64,000 bases of DNA, taken from positions 62,001-126,000 of the forward strand of contig JAIXRW010000068.1 in NCBI GenBank assembly GCA_027484985.1, in the 5' to 3' direction. Origin of the DNA: Rhodobacter sp. Its GTDB lineage: Bacteria > Pseudomonadota > Alphaproteobacteria > Rhodobacterales > Rhodobacteraceae. The notes below the pieces were generated by a model. It saw only the letters and a program-made list of their open reading frames with translations. It did no database searches and was not told where the DNA came from. How positions within the stretch are numbered: position 1 is the first letter of the stretch; each line of letters opens with the position of its first letter. The translations under genes were made by a program, and so were the position numbers. Shown here piece after piece: positions 27,094 through 35,020 of the stretch.

Positions 27094-27597
27094 TCAGGGG
27101 CGGATGATGAGGCGGGTTTCGTGGCGGATGCGGTTTGCGATCCAAAGCAGGTCGGATTGGCCAAAGGCCACGCAGCCCGCCGTGCCGTGGCGGGGGCGGC
27201 GCCATGTGTGCACGAAGATGGCCGAGCCGTGGCCGGGCGTGGCGTAGGGCCAGTTCCAGTCGGTCAGCAGGATCAGGTCATACATGGGGTCGGGTCGCGT
27301 CAGCCGTTCGTGGCTGTAGTCATGCGGGGCGCGGACCATCAGGTTGTAATCGGGGTCGCGCGGATCGTCTGACCACAGGTCGCACGGGCCGAAGGGAAGC
27401 GCCCAGTCGGGCAATTGCCGGGGTGACAGGCGGTCGGGGCGGTAGAGCATGCCGACAAAACGGTGCGTGCCGAGCGGGGTTTTGCCATCGCCTTCGCGCT
27501 TGGCGTTGGTGGTGCCGTTCTTGCCGATGGAACAGGGGAAGGTGCGGCCCATGAAGCGCGCGCCCCATCGGGTGACGACAAGGTCGGACGGTTTCAC
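27094..27597 (-). CDS. L,D-transpeptidase family protein (YkuD-like)
   Basis: A 167-residue protein with a GTG start that overlaps the ribA stop (GTGA). The catalytic motif is HTWRRPRHGTAGCVAF, giving His130 and Cys142. GDGKTPLGTHRF is the typical substrate-side loop. There is no obvious signal peptide, as for the short YkuD-only group of alphaproteobacteria, so its cell location is unclear. It may act on peptidoglycan cross-links. Confidence 0.87.
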   Translation of the reverse strand: MKPSDLVVTRWGARFMGRTFPCSIGKNGTTNAKREGDGKTPLGTHRFVGMLYRPDRLSPRQLPDWALPFGPCDLWSDDPRDPDYNLMVRAPHDYSHERLTRPDPMYDLILLTDWNWPYATPGHGSAIFVHTWRRPRHGTAGCVAFGQSDLLWIANRIRHETRLIIRP

Positions 27598-28682
27598 AGC
27601 AGGTGCCCCGATTTCGCGGCCTTGGTGGCCAGATAGGCGGCGTTCTGTGCGGTCTGGCCCACCTGAAGCGGCACACGTTCGGTGACGGTCAGCCCGCAGC
27701 TTTCCATCATAGCGATCTTGCGCGGGTTGTTCGTCAGCAGGCGGACGGCGGAAAAGCCCATCTGCCGCAGGATGGATGCACCAAGGCGGAAGTCACGCTC
27801 GTCATCCTCGAAACCCAGACGGTGGTTTGCCTCGACCGTATCGAACCCTTGGTCCTGCAGGGAATAGGCGCGCATCTTGTTGGCAAGGCCGATGCCGCGC
27901 CCTTCCTGATTGAGGTAAAGCAGCACGCCCGCCCCTGCCGCGCCCATCTGGGCGAGGGCGGCGTTGAGTTGCGGGCCGCAATCGCATTTCAGGCTGCCCA
28001 GCACATCGCCGGTGAAACAGGCGGAATGGAGGCGGGCCAGCACGGGGGCGCTGCGGTCGGGGCGGCCGATTTCGATGGCGTAATGTTCGGTTCCGCCGTC
28101 TTCGGGGCGGAAGATGTGCAGGCGGCCTGCCTGTGCGGCCTGCATCGGCAGGCGGGCATGGATCACATCGTGCAGGGGCGAGGAACGGGCCAGTTCTGGC
28201 AGGATGTCGGCCAAGGGCAGCAGGGTGAGGTGGTGTTCGTCGGCAAGGGCAAGGCCCGAGGGGATGGCGACCAGCAGCGCGGCGGGCAGAAGCTGCGCGG
28301 ATTTCACCAGGTGCAGGGCGGCGCGGTGCAGCGTGGCCGTGCCATCGCGCAACGACCGCAGCGGCCCCTTCATCGGCACGCGCAGATCATCGGCGGGGTC
28401 GGCCAGGGCGCGCAGCCAGCCGGTGCCCGCGTCATCGGGAACGGCGATGCGGGCCAGATCGCCGTCATAGGCGCGGGCCTTGAGCGTTTCGGCGCGGCGC
28501 GCGGTGAGGGCGAGTTCCAGCGGGCCGAGCGCGCGCAGGGCAGACAGACGGTCGGCGGTGAGGGGTTCGATGGCGGTGCAGAGCATGGCCTGCCCTTCGC
28601 CCGTCAGCACCACGGGAACGCCCATGCGCAAATCACCCCGCGCACGGGCAAGGCGTTCGATGATGGTGGGTTGCAGCGGCAT
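27594..28682 (-). CDS. ribA: GTP cyclohydrolase II RibA with N-terminal extension
   Basis: A 362-residue protein from the ATG at 28682, chosen for the AGGAGA seven bases upstream. The C-terminal ~200 residues are GTP cyclohydrolase II: zinc ligands in CFTGDVLGSLKCDCGPQL, YLNQEGRGIGLANKMRAY and NHRLGF. The N-terminal ~150 residues are not a recognisable dihydroxybutanone-phosphate synthase; this extended RibA type is usual in Rhodobacterales. The enzyme opens GTP in the first step of riboflavin synthesis. No FMN riboswitch is visible upstream. Confidence 0.93.
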   Translation of the reverse strand: MPLQPTIIERLARARGDLRMGVPVVLTGEGQAMLCTAIEPLTADRLSALRALGPLELALTARRAETLKARAYDGDLARIAVPDDAGTGWLRALADPADDLRVPMKGPLRSLRDGTATLHRAALHLVKSAQLLPAALLVAIPSGLALADEHHLTLLPLADILPELARSSPLHDVIHARLPMQAAQAGRLHIFRPEDGGTEHYAIEIGRPDRSAPVLARLHSACFTGDVLGSLKCDCGPQLNAALAQMGAAGAGVLLYLNQEGRGIGLANKMRAYSLQDQGFDTVEANHRLGFEDDERDFRLGASILRQMGFSAVRLLTNNPRKIAMMESCGLTVTERVPLQVGQTAQNAAYLATKAAKSGHLL

Positions 28683-28834
28683 CAGGGGTTCTCCTGCCCG
28701 CATATCTAGGCGGCGGCGCGGGAAATTGAAACATAGCGCCGCCCTGCGACACGTCCGCGTGAGGGTTTTGTTGCATATCTTGCCGCAAAAGCGAGGCGGG
28801 CGCATGTGTTGGCCAACCCAAAAGGGAGGTTCAC

Positions 28835-29521
28835 ATGGCCACGCTGCGGAAGATCCTGCTTGTCGATGATGATGACGACCTGCGCGAGGCGCTGAGCGAG
28901 CAGTTGGTGATGACCGAGGATTTCGACGTGTTCGAGGCGCGCACCGGTGCCGAGGGCATGGAGAAGGCAAAAGCCGGGCTTTACGATCTGGTGATTCTGG
29001 ATGTCGGCCTGCCCGATACGGACGGGCGCGAATTGTGCCGCCGGATGCGGAAACAGGGCGTGAAATGCCCCGTGCTGATGCTGACGGGCCATGATTCGGA
29101 CGCGGACACGATTTTGGGGCTGGATGCGGGCGCGAATGACTATGTGACCAAGCCCTTCAAGTTTCCGGTCCTGTTGGCGCGGATCAGGGCGCAATTGCGC
29201 CAGCATGAACAATCGGAAGATGCCGTGTTCCAGCTGGGGCCCTATACGTTCAAGCCCGCGCAGAAGATGCTGGTGGACGAGAAGGAAAAGAAAATCAGAT
29301 TGACCGAGAAGGAAACCAATATCTTGAAGTTCCTGTATCGGGCGCAACAATCTGTGGTTGCCCGTGACGTGCTGTTGCATGAGGTTTGGGGGTATAATGC
29401 GGGGGTCACGACCCATACGCTGGAAACCCATATCTACCGGTTGCGGCAGAAGATCGAACCCGATCCGTCAAACGCGCGTTTGCTGGTTACCGAAAGCGGC
29501 GGATACAGATTGGTGGCCTGA
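28835..29521 (+). CDS. cenR: OmpR-family response regulator, CenR-like
   Basis: A 228-residue regulator with strong AGGGAGG ribosome-binding site. Receiver: acidic cluster at 11-15, phospho-acceptor Asp56 in VILDVGLPDTDG, Thr84 and Lys106 in VTKPF. The DNA-binding winged helix has EVWGYNAGVTTHTLETHIYRLRQKI. The VWGYNAGVTTHTLETH text is that of CenR, an essential envelope regulator in Caulobacter and Rhodobacter. No kinase gene is adjacent. The gene diverges from ribA and is followed by sRNA-like units. Confidence 0.85.
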   Translation: MATLRKILLVDDDDDLREALSEQLVMTEDFDVFEARTGAEGMEKAKAGLYDLVILDVGLPDTDGRELCRRMRKQGVKCPVLMLTGHDSDADTILGLDAGANDYVTKPFKFPVLLARIRAQLRQHEQSEDAVFQLGPYTFKPAQKMLVDEKEKKIRLTEKETNILKFLYRAQQSVVARDVLLHEVWGYNAGVTTHTLETHIYRLRQKIEPDPSNARLLVTESGGYRLVA

Positions 29522-29559
29522 GGCCTTATTGTTGCCGGAATCGATGCCTATATAGGGAT

Positions 29560-29653
29560 CAGACGTTGCAGAGAGTTCCCCTTGCCGTGTCGGGGTTATG
29601 ACACGGCACCCTCCCTGTTGGAACTGGCCGGGCTTTGTGCCCGGCCTTTTTTT
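29560..29653 (+). ncRNA. Candidate small RNA 1 (C-rich linker plus terminator)
   Basis: A 9-bp hairpin TGCCGTGTC/GACACGGCA (29583-29608) is followed by an unpaired CCCTCCCTGTTGGAACT and a terminator GGCCGGGC/GCCCGGCC (29626-29646) with seven T. A TTGTTG-N16-TATAGG pair (about 29530-29557) could be its promoter. The CCUCCC segment can pair with Shine-Dalgarno sequences, as in other alphaproteobacterial sRNAs with anti-SD motifs. It may instead be the 3' UTR and terminator of the CenR-like gene. Confidence 0.55.
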
Positions 29654-29689
29654 CATTACATCCACAGGTAGACTTTGGGCTGGGTCGGC

Positions 29690-29785
29690 ATCCGTTTTTG
29701 TTAATCGATTTGATACGAATCCGTGGTAAACAAGGGCTTCCTCCCTGTTGGACTTGGCCCGGGCCTGCGTGCCCGGGCTTTTTTT
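29690..29785 (+). ncRNA. Candidate small RNA 2, tandem relative of candidate 1
   Basis: CTTCCTCCCTGTTGGA (29737-29752) followed by the terminator GCCCGGGC (29757-29764)/GCCCGGGC (29771-29778) and seven T. The C-rich stretch and terminator layout repeat those of the first unit 125 bases upstream. The 5' end is not defined. Confidence 0.5.
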
Positions 29786-29855
29786 GCCCAAGGCGGGGTT
29801 TGCGCGGGGCGCGGCTGTGCTAGGACGGGGCGCGACTGACCGGAGACAACGCGCC

Positions 29856-30641
29856 ATGTTCACCCTTGCCACCTGGAACATCAATTCCGTCCGCCTGCGC
29901 GAGGGGCTGGTGGCGCGGCTGATGGCCGAAGAGGTGCCGGATGTGCTGTGCTTGCAGGAATGCAAAAGCCCGGTCGAGAAGATCCCGGTCGAGGCCTTTC
30001 GGGCGCTGGGCTACACGCACATGGTTGCGCGGGGGCAGAAGGGGTATAACGGGGTTGCCATCATCTCGAAGCTGCCGCTGGAGGAGGTGGGGGCGCGGGA
30101 TTTCGCCACGCTGGGCCATGCGCGGCATGTGGCGGCGCGGTTGCCGAACGGGGTGGTGATTCACAATTGCTATGTTCCGGCAGGGGGTGATATTCCCGAC
30201 CGCGCCGAAAACGAGAAATTCGGGCAGAAGCTGGATTTCCTGACCGAGATGCGGGACCATTTCCATGCCGAGCGGCCCGAGCGGTCAATTCTGGTGGGTG
30301 ACCTGAACATCGCGCCGCGCGAGGATGATGTGTGGTCGCACAAGCAGCTTTTGAAGATCGTGAGCCATACGCCGATCGAGGTCGAGCATCTGGGGCAGGT
30401 GCAGGATGCGGGGGCTTGGGTCGATATCACGCGGCAGGATATTCCGCAGGGGTTGCTTTATTCGTGGTGGTCTTACCGGTCGGCCGATTGGGACGCGGCC
30501 GACAAGGGGCGGCGGCTGGACCATATCTGGGCGACGCCCGATATTGCCGGGGCAGCGCATGGCAGCCGCATCCTGCGCCCCTGCCGCGGCTGGGAGCAGC
30601 CGAGCGACCATGTGCCGGTCTTTGCCAGCTTTGATCTGTGA
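29856..30641 (+). CDS. xth: Exodeoxyribonuclease III
   Basis: A 261-residue endonuclease/exonuclease/phosphatase-fold enzyme, starting MFTLATWNINSVRLR at 29856. Active-site text: LQECK, YNGVAIISK, NCYVPAGGD, LVGDLNIAPREDDVW and the C-terminal RRLDHIWATPD and SDHVPVF. It cuts 5' of abasic sites and trims 3' ends in base-excision repair. It stands alone, after the two terminator units. Confidence 0.95.
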   Translation: MFTLATWNINSVRLREGLVARLMAEEVPDVLCLQECKSPVEKIPVEAFRALGYTHMVARGQKGYNGVAIISKLPLEEVGARDFATLGHARHVAARLPNGVVIHNCYVPAGGDIPDRAENEKFGQKLDFLTEMRDHFHAERPERSILVGDLNIAPREDDVWSHKQLLKIVSHTPIEVEHLGQVQDAGAWVDITRQDIPQGLLYSWWSYRSADWDAADKGRRLDHIWATPDIAGAAHGSRILRPCRGWEQPSDHVPVFASFDL

Positions 30642-30727
30642 TGCCGTTCGGTAAGGCCAGTTGGTGACGGGGCTTTAACCTGTCGGCCAATCTGCTAGTC
30701 GTTTCCGCCAAAGACGGAGAGCAACCG

Positions 30728-31777
30728 ATGACGCATCTGTGGGTAAGGGCCGAGCAGCGCCCCAACGAGGAACGTGTGGGCCTGACGCCCGAGGGGGCGG
30801 CGGCGCTGGTCAAGGCGGGGATCAGGGTATCGGTCGAACGGTCGTCGGTGCGGGCGATTCCGATTGACGGGTATCAGGCGGCGGGATGCGAGATCGTGGC
30901 CGAAAACCTGTGGCCCGAGGCGCCTGCCGATGCGATCATCTTCGGGCTGAAGGAACTGCCCGAGGATGGCACGCCGCTTCGGCACCGCCACATCATGTTC
31001 GGCCATGCCTATAAGGGCCAGCCTGCGGGGCGCGAACTGCTGAGGCGGTTTAAGGCGGGCGGGGGCACGCTTTATGATCTGGAATATCTGGTCGATGGAA
31101 GCGGGCGGCGGGTGGCGGCCTTTGGCTATTGGGCCGGGTTTGCGGGGGCGGCGGTCAGCCTGAAGGTCTGGGCGGCGCAGCAGCGGGGGGCGATTGCGGG
31201 GGCGGTGGCGAAATATCCCGGCCGTGCGGCGCTGATTGCCGATCTGGACCGGGAACTGGCGGGGATGGGGCGGCCTGCGGCAATTGTCATCGGGGCCTTG
31301 GGCCGCGTGGGCACGGGGGCATCTGACCTGTGCGCGCAGATGGGTGTTGCGGTGACCAAGTGGGATATGGCCGAAACCGCCAGCGGCGGGCCGTTTCCGC
31401 AAGTGTTGCAGCACGAGATTTTCCTGAACTGTATTCTTGCGCGGCCGGGCTGCCCCGTGTTTGTTCCGGCAAGTGCCAAGACGGATGCGCGGAAACTGAC
31501 GGTGATCGGCGATATCGCCTGCGATCCGACCTCGGATTTCTCGCCCATCAAGGTGTATGACCGCGCGACCGACTGGGATGCGCCCGCGCTGCGGGTGGCC
31601 GCCAATCCGCCGCTCGACGTGACCGCGATCGACAACCTGCCGTCGCTGCTGCCGGTGGAATCGTCGCAGGATTATGCGGCGCAGTTGCTGCCGAGCCTGC
31701 TGACGCTGGGCGATCTGGACGCGGGGGTCTGGGGGCGGGCGAAGGTGGAATACGACCGCCATATCGCCACGCTGTGA
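30728..31777 (+). CDS. Saccharopine dehydrogenase (NAD+, L-lysine-forming type)
   Basis: A 349-residue enzyme related to fungal LYS1 and alanine dehydrogenase-fold proteins: MTHLWVRAEQRPNEERVGLTPEGAAALVKAG and the VIGALGRVGTGASDLC dinucleotide fold, with HIMFGHAYKGQ as a conserved block. It interconverts saccharopine with lysine and 2-oxoglutarate. It is followed after 89 bases by a second saccharopine dehydrogenase, so the pair probably runs lysine breakdown by the saccharopine route in the cytoplasm. Confidence 0.9.
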   Translation: MTHLWVRAEQRPNEERVGLTPEGAAALVKAGIRVSVERSSVRAIPIDGYQAAGCEIVAENLWPEAPADAIIFGLKELPEDGTPLRHRHIMFGHAYKGQPAGRELLRRFKAGGGTLYDLEYLVDGSGRRVAAFGYWAGFAGAAVSLKVWAAQQRGAIAGAVAKYPGRAALIADLDRELAGMGRPAAIVIGALGRVGTGASDLCAQMGVAVTKWDMAETASGGPFPQVLQHEIFLNCILARPGCPVFVPASAKTDARKLTVIGDIACDPTSDFSPIKVYDRATDWDAPALRVAANPPLDVTAIDNLPSLLPVESSQDYAAQLLPSLLTLGDLDAGVWGRAKVEYDRHIATL

Positions 31778-31786
31778 CGGAAAAAG

Positions 31787-31831
31787 GCAAATTCCTTCGA
31801 AGGAATTTGCAAAAAATCTTCGAAGATTTTT
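31787..31831. repeat. Two perfect palindromes, family B copy 2
   Basis: GCAAATTCCTTC and its complement form a 24-base perfect palindrome (31787-31810), directly followed by the 20-base palindrome AAAAATCTTCGAAGATTTTT (31812-31831). They sit between the two saccharopine dehydrogenase genes. Confidence 0.85.
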
Positions 31832-31866
31832 GCGGGGCACGCGGCCCCGACGGGAGGGGCGAGAAC

Positions 31867-33009
31867 ATGACGATTCATTGGTGCGGCACGGGGCTTTCGT
31901 CGGTGCCGGGGCTGCGGCGGCTGATCGCGGGCGGGCACAAGGTGGTGGTGTGGAACCGCACCGTGGAAAAGGCGCGGGACGCGGTGGGCGACCTGACGCA
32001 GGATATCCGCGCCTATAGCCTTGATGCGCTGGCTGCGGCGTTGCAGGCCGGGGATGTGGCGATTTCCATGCTGCCCGCCGACCAGCATGTGGGGATTGCA
32101 AAGGTCTGTCTGGAAAAGGGCGCGCATTTCGCATCGTCGAGCTATATCGCGCCCGAGATGCGGGCGCTGGACGCCGAGTTCCGCGCCAAGGGGTTGGCGA
32201 GCGTCAACGAGGTGGGGCTGGACCCCGGCATCGACCATCTGATGGCGCATGATCTGGTGGCGCGGTATCGGGCCTCAGGCGCCTGTCACCCTGACAACGT
32301 GCTGTCTTTCACCTCGTACTGCGGGGGGGTGCCGAAGATTGCCAATGATTTCAAATACAAGTTCAGCTGGTCGCCGCTGGGCGTGCTCAAGGCGCTGCGG
32401 TCGCCGTCACGGTCGCTGAAGAATTTCGCAGAGTTCAGGGTGAACCGCCCTTGGGATGCGATCACGCCCTACAAGGCGGCGCTGCCGGTGCCCGAGAATT
32501 TCGAGGTTTATCCGAACCGCGACAGCTATCCCTTCATGCAGGATTACCGGTTCGATCCGGCGTGGAAGGTGAAGGATTTCGTGCGTGGCACGATCCGGCT
32601 GGAAGGCTGGGCCGAGGCATGGGCGCCGGTGTTCCGCGAGATCGAGACGCTGGAAGGGCCCGCGGGCGATGCGCGGCTGGCCGAGATGGCGGCCGAGTTC
32701 TGGGCGAAAAACTCTTATGACGCGGGCGAACCTGACCGAGTGGTGCTGTTCGTCAGCCTGAAGGCCGAGCGGGACGGGGCGACCGTCTGGCACGAGGAAT
32801 GGTCGATGGATGCCTGGGGCGACGATGCGGGCACCGCGATGGCGCGGCTGGTGTCGGTTCCGGTGTCGCTGGCTGTGGAATCGGTGCTGTCGGGCGAGCT
32901 GGGGGCGGGTGTGCATGCCGCACCGCATGACCCCGCATTGATCACCAAATGGATGGAGCGCATCAAGGGGCTGGCGCAATATCTGGAGCGGGTGGACCAT
33001 CTGGCCTGA
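31867..33009 (+). CDS. Saccharopine dehydrogenase family protein (L-glutamate-forming type)
   Basis: A 380-residue protein starting MTIHWCGTGLSSVPGLRRLIAGG, a Rossmann-fold start, with NRTVEKARDAVGDL after it. SSYIAPEMRALDAEF, NEVGLDPGIDHLMAHDL and FTSYCGGVP are the conserved blocks of LYS9-type enzymes. It would release glutamate and aminoadipate semialdehyde from saccharopine, the next step after the upstream gene. The in-frame extension upstream of 31867 runs through palindromic repeats and is not coding. Confidence 0.9.
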   Translation: MTIHWCGTGLSSVPGLRRLIAGGHKVVVWNRTVEKARDAVGDLTQDIRAYSLDALAAALQAGDVAISMLPADQHVGIAKVCLEKGAHFASSSYIAPEMRALDAEFRAKGLASVNEVGLDPGIDHLMAHDLVARYRASGACHPDNVLSFTSYCGGVPKIANDFKYKFSWSPLGVLKALRSPSRSLKNFAEFRVNRPWDAITPYKAALPVPENFEVYPNRDSYPFMQDYRFDPAWKVKDFVRGTIRLEGWAEAWAPVFREIETLEGPAGDARLAEMAAEFWAKNSYDAGEPDRVVLFVSLKAERDGATVWHEEWSMDAWGDDAGTAMARLVSVPVSLAVESVLSGELGAGVHAAPHDPALITKWMERIKGLAQYLERVDHLA

Positions 33010-33035
33010 GGGCAGAGCGGGGGCCGGCCCCCGCG

Positions 33036-33180
33036 CCCCCGGAGTATTTGGGCAAAGGTGAAGGGGCAGGCGTTAACCTTAACGGGGTGTTTGCAGCTTC
33101 ATCCTTGTGAAAATACTCTCGGGGGGAGGGGCGCGGAACGCGGCCCGTGGGGGGCAGAAGGCCCCCCTTCTTTTTGCCGG
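33036..33180. repeat. Dispersed inverted repeat, copy 2
   Basis: CCCCCGGAGTATTTGGGCAA (from 33036) pairs imperfectly with 33097-33126, then GGCGCGGAACGCGGCCCGTGG and a GGGGGG/CCCCCC hairpin (33149-33167) with TTCTTTTT. The same succession of parts is seen in copy 1 at 6244-6380. The spacer holds a CGTTAA-CC-TTAACG inverted repeat (33071-33084). The gap 33010-33283 has no gene. Confidence 0.78.
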
Positions 33181-33283
33181 TCTGTCACAGGCTTGTCGGG
33201 TGACAGGAGGGGCGTTTCTTCGCTAGGATCGGGCTGGACCCGGGGGCGCACAATCCGGGCCGGGAAAGAGGCGGGATTGCGCG

Positions 33284-34993
33284 ATGTCGGGTGGCATTTG
33301 GCACAGGCTTGAGAACCGGCTTGCCATAGGGCGGGCGCGGCGGATGCGGGCGGCGACGGGGTTCGCCTCGGTTCCGGAACCCAAGAGCATCGGGCTGTTC
33401 GCGCGCGGCAAGCAGCTGGTCGCGGGGAATTTCCAGTATGGCGGGCGGCTGATCGAAGCGAAGGGCGCGTCGATCTGGGATGTGGCCGCGCGCGAGGGGT
33501 TTGGCGCCGAGGCGCAGGGGTTTGGCTGGCTGGACGATCTGGCCGCCGTGGGGGACGGCGCGGCGCGCAAATGCGCGCAGGACTGGACCTTTCAATGGAT
33601 TGCCGCACAGGGGCAGGGGCGCGGGGCGGGTTGGACGCCCGACCTGACCGGGCGGCGCGTGATCCGCTGGGTGAACCATTCGGTATTGTTGTTGCAGGGG
33701 CAGGGGCGGGCGGCGCAGGAGGCCTATTTCCGCTGTCTGACCACGCAGGTGGCCTATCTGGCGCGGCAGGGGCGCAAGGCCGCGCCAGGGCTGCCGCGAT
33801 TCGAGGCGCTGGCGGGGCTGGTGGTGGCCGGGCTGGCGCTGGAGGGGATTGACGCGGGGCCATTGGCCGAGGGGGTGGCGGCGCTGGCCCGCGATTGCCA
33901 GCGCGAGGTGGATGCCGAAGGCGGGGTCGCGACGCGCAACCCCGAGGACCTGCTCGAGGTGTTCACGCTGCTGATCTGGGCGGCGATGGCGCTGGTCGAG
34001 GCGGGGCGCGCGGTGCCGGACGACATGGCGGCGGCGATTGCGCGCATTGCGCCGACGCTGCGGGCGCTGCGCCATGCCGATGGCGGGTTGGCGCGGTTCC
34101 ATGGCGGGGCGCGCGGGGCCGAGGGGCGGCTGGACATGGCGCTTGCGGCATCGGGGGTGCGGGTGGGGCCTTTGCCCGCGCTGGCGATGGGATATGCGCG
34201 GTTTGCGGCGGGGCGGACCACGGTTCTGGTGGATGTGGCGCCGCCCCCCGGTGGCCGGGCGGGGGTGGGGGCGCATGCCTCGACGCTGGCCTTCGAGCTG
34301 ACATCGGGGCGGCGGGCGCTGGTGGTGAATTGCGGATCGGGGCGGGCCTTCGGGCCGGATTGGGAATTGGCGGGGCGGGCGACGGCATCGCATTCGACGG
34401 TGTCGCTGGAGGGCGTGTCGTCATCGCGGATCGGGCGCGAGGGACGCGATCTGACCGAGCGGGCGGGCGTGACGGGGCCGCAGATGGCGCAGGACGGGGC
34501 GGGGCAGCATCTGTCGGTATCGCATACGGGTTGGGCGGTGACGCATGGGCTGGTGCATGGGCGGGTGTTGACGCTGGACGCATCGGGGCGGCGGCTGACG
34601 GGGACCGACACGCTGGAGGCGGTGACGCCGGGCGAGCGCAAGCGGCTGGCGCAGGTAATGGCGGCGCGGCCCGAGGGTGTGCCGTTCTGTCTGCGGTTCC
34701 ATCTGCATCCCGAGGTGGATGCGCGGGTCGATCTGGGCGGGACGGCGGTTTCGCTTGCGCTCAAGAGTGGCGAGATCTGGGTGTTCCGGCATGACGGGCG
34801 GGGCAAGCTGGGGCTGGAACCTTCGGTCTATCTGGAAAAAGGGCGTTTGCAGCCACGGCCTGCACAGCAAATCGTCCTTTCGGGGGTTGCGGGGGCCGGT
34901 GACACGCGGATCGGCTGGACCTTGGCCAAGGCACAGGATACTCCGCTGGCCATCCGCGATCTGGACCGCGAGGAGATGCCGGTTCCGGTTTGA
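33284..34993 (+). CDS. Heparinase II/III-like family protein
   Basis: A 569-residue protein with an alpha-helical N-terminal half (GFGWLDDLAAVGDGAARKCAQDW, VNHSVLLLQGQG) and a C-terminal beta-sandwich part with AHASTLAFELTSGRRALVVNCGSG and ASHSTVSLEG, the heparinase II/III-like layout. In Rhodobacterales this gene commonly precedes purH. The polysaccharide substrate is unknown. No signal peptide is clear. It lies 27 bases before purH and could share its transcript. Confidence 0.88.
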   Translation: MSGGIWHRLENRLAIGRARRMRAATGFASVPEPKSIGLFARGKQLVAGNFQYGGRLIEAKGASIWDVAAREGFGAEAQGFGWLDDLAAVGDGAARKCAQDWTFQWIAAQGQGRGAGWTPDLTGRRVIRWVNHSVLLLQGQGRAAQEAYFRCLTTQVAYLARQGRKAAPGLPRFEALAGLVVAGLALEGIDAGPLAEGVAALARDCQREVDAEGGVATRNPEDLLEVFTLLIWAAMALVEAGRAVPDDMAAAIARIAPTLRALRHADGGLARFHGGARGAEGRLDMALAASGVRVGPLPALAMGYARFAAGRTTVLVDVAPPPGGRAGVGAHASTLAFELTSGRRALVVNCGSGRAFGPDWELAGRATASHSTVSLEGVSSSRIGREGRDLTERAGVTGPQMAQDGAGQHLSVSHTGWAVTHGLVHGRVLTLDASGRRLTGTDTLEAVTPGERKRLAQVMAARPEGVPFCLRFHLHPEVDARVDLGGTAVSLALKSGEIWVFRHDGRGKLGLEPSVYLEKGRLQPRPAQQIVLSGVAGAGDTRIGWTLAKAQDTPLAIRDLDREEMPVPV

Positions 34994-35020
34994 GTGCTGT
35001 CATTGCAGGAGGCCTGAGCC

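Larger units (their letters stand above)
29522..29855. other. 334-bp intergenic region with two terminator-ended units
   Basis: No protein gene. It is filled by two similar units, each ending in a strong terminator and each carrying CTCCCTGTTGGA just before it; these are listed as sRNA candidates. Confidence 0.75.

Noticed and set aside
26026-27372. 448-codon plus-strand open frame
   Set aside because: Antisense to the amylosucrase and L,D-transpeptidase genes.
28683-28834. FMN riboswitch upstream of ribA
   Set aside because: The conserved RFN sequence blocks are not seen; the gap is only about 150 bases and divergent.
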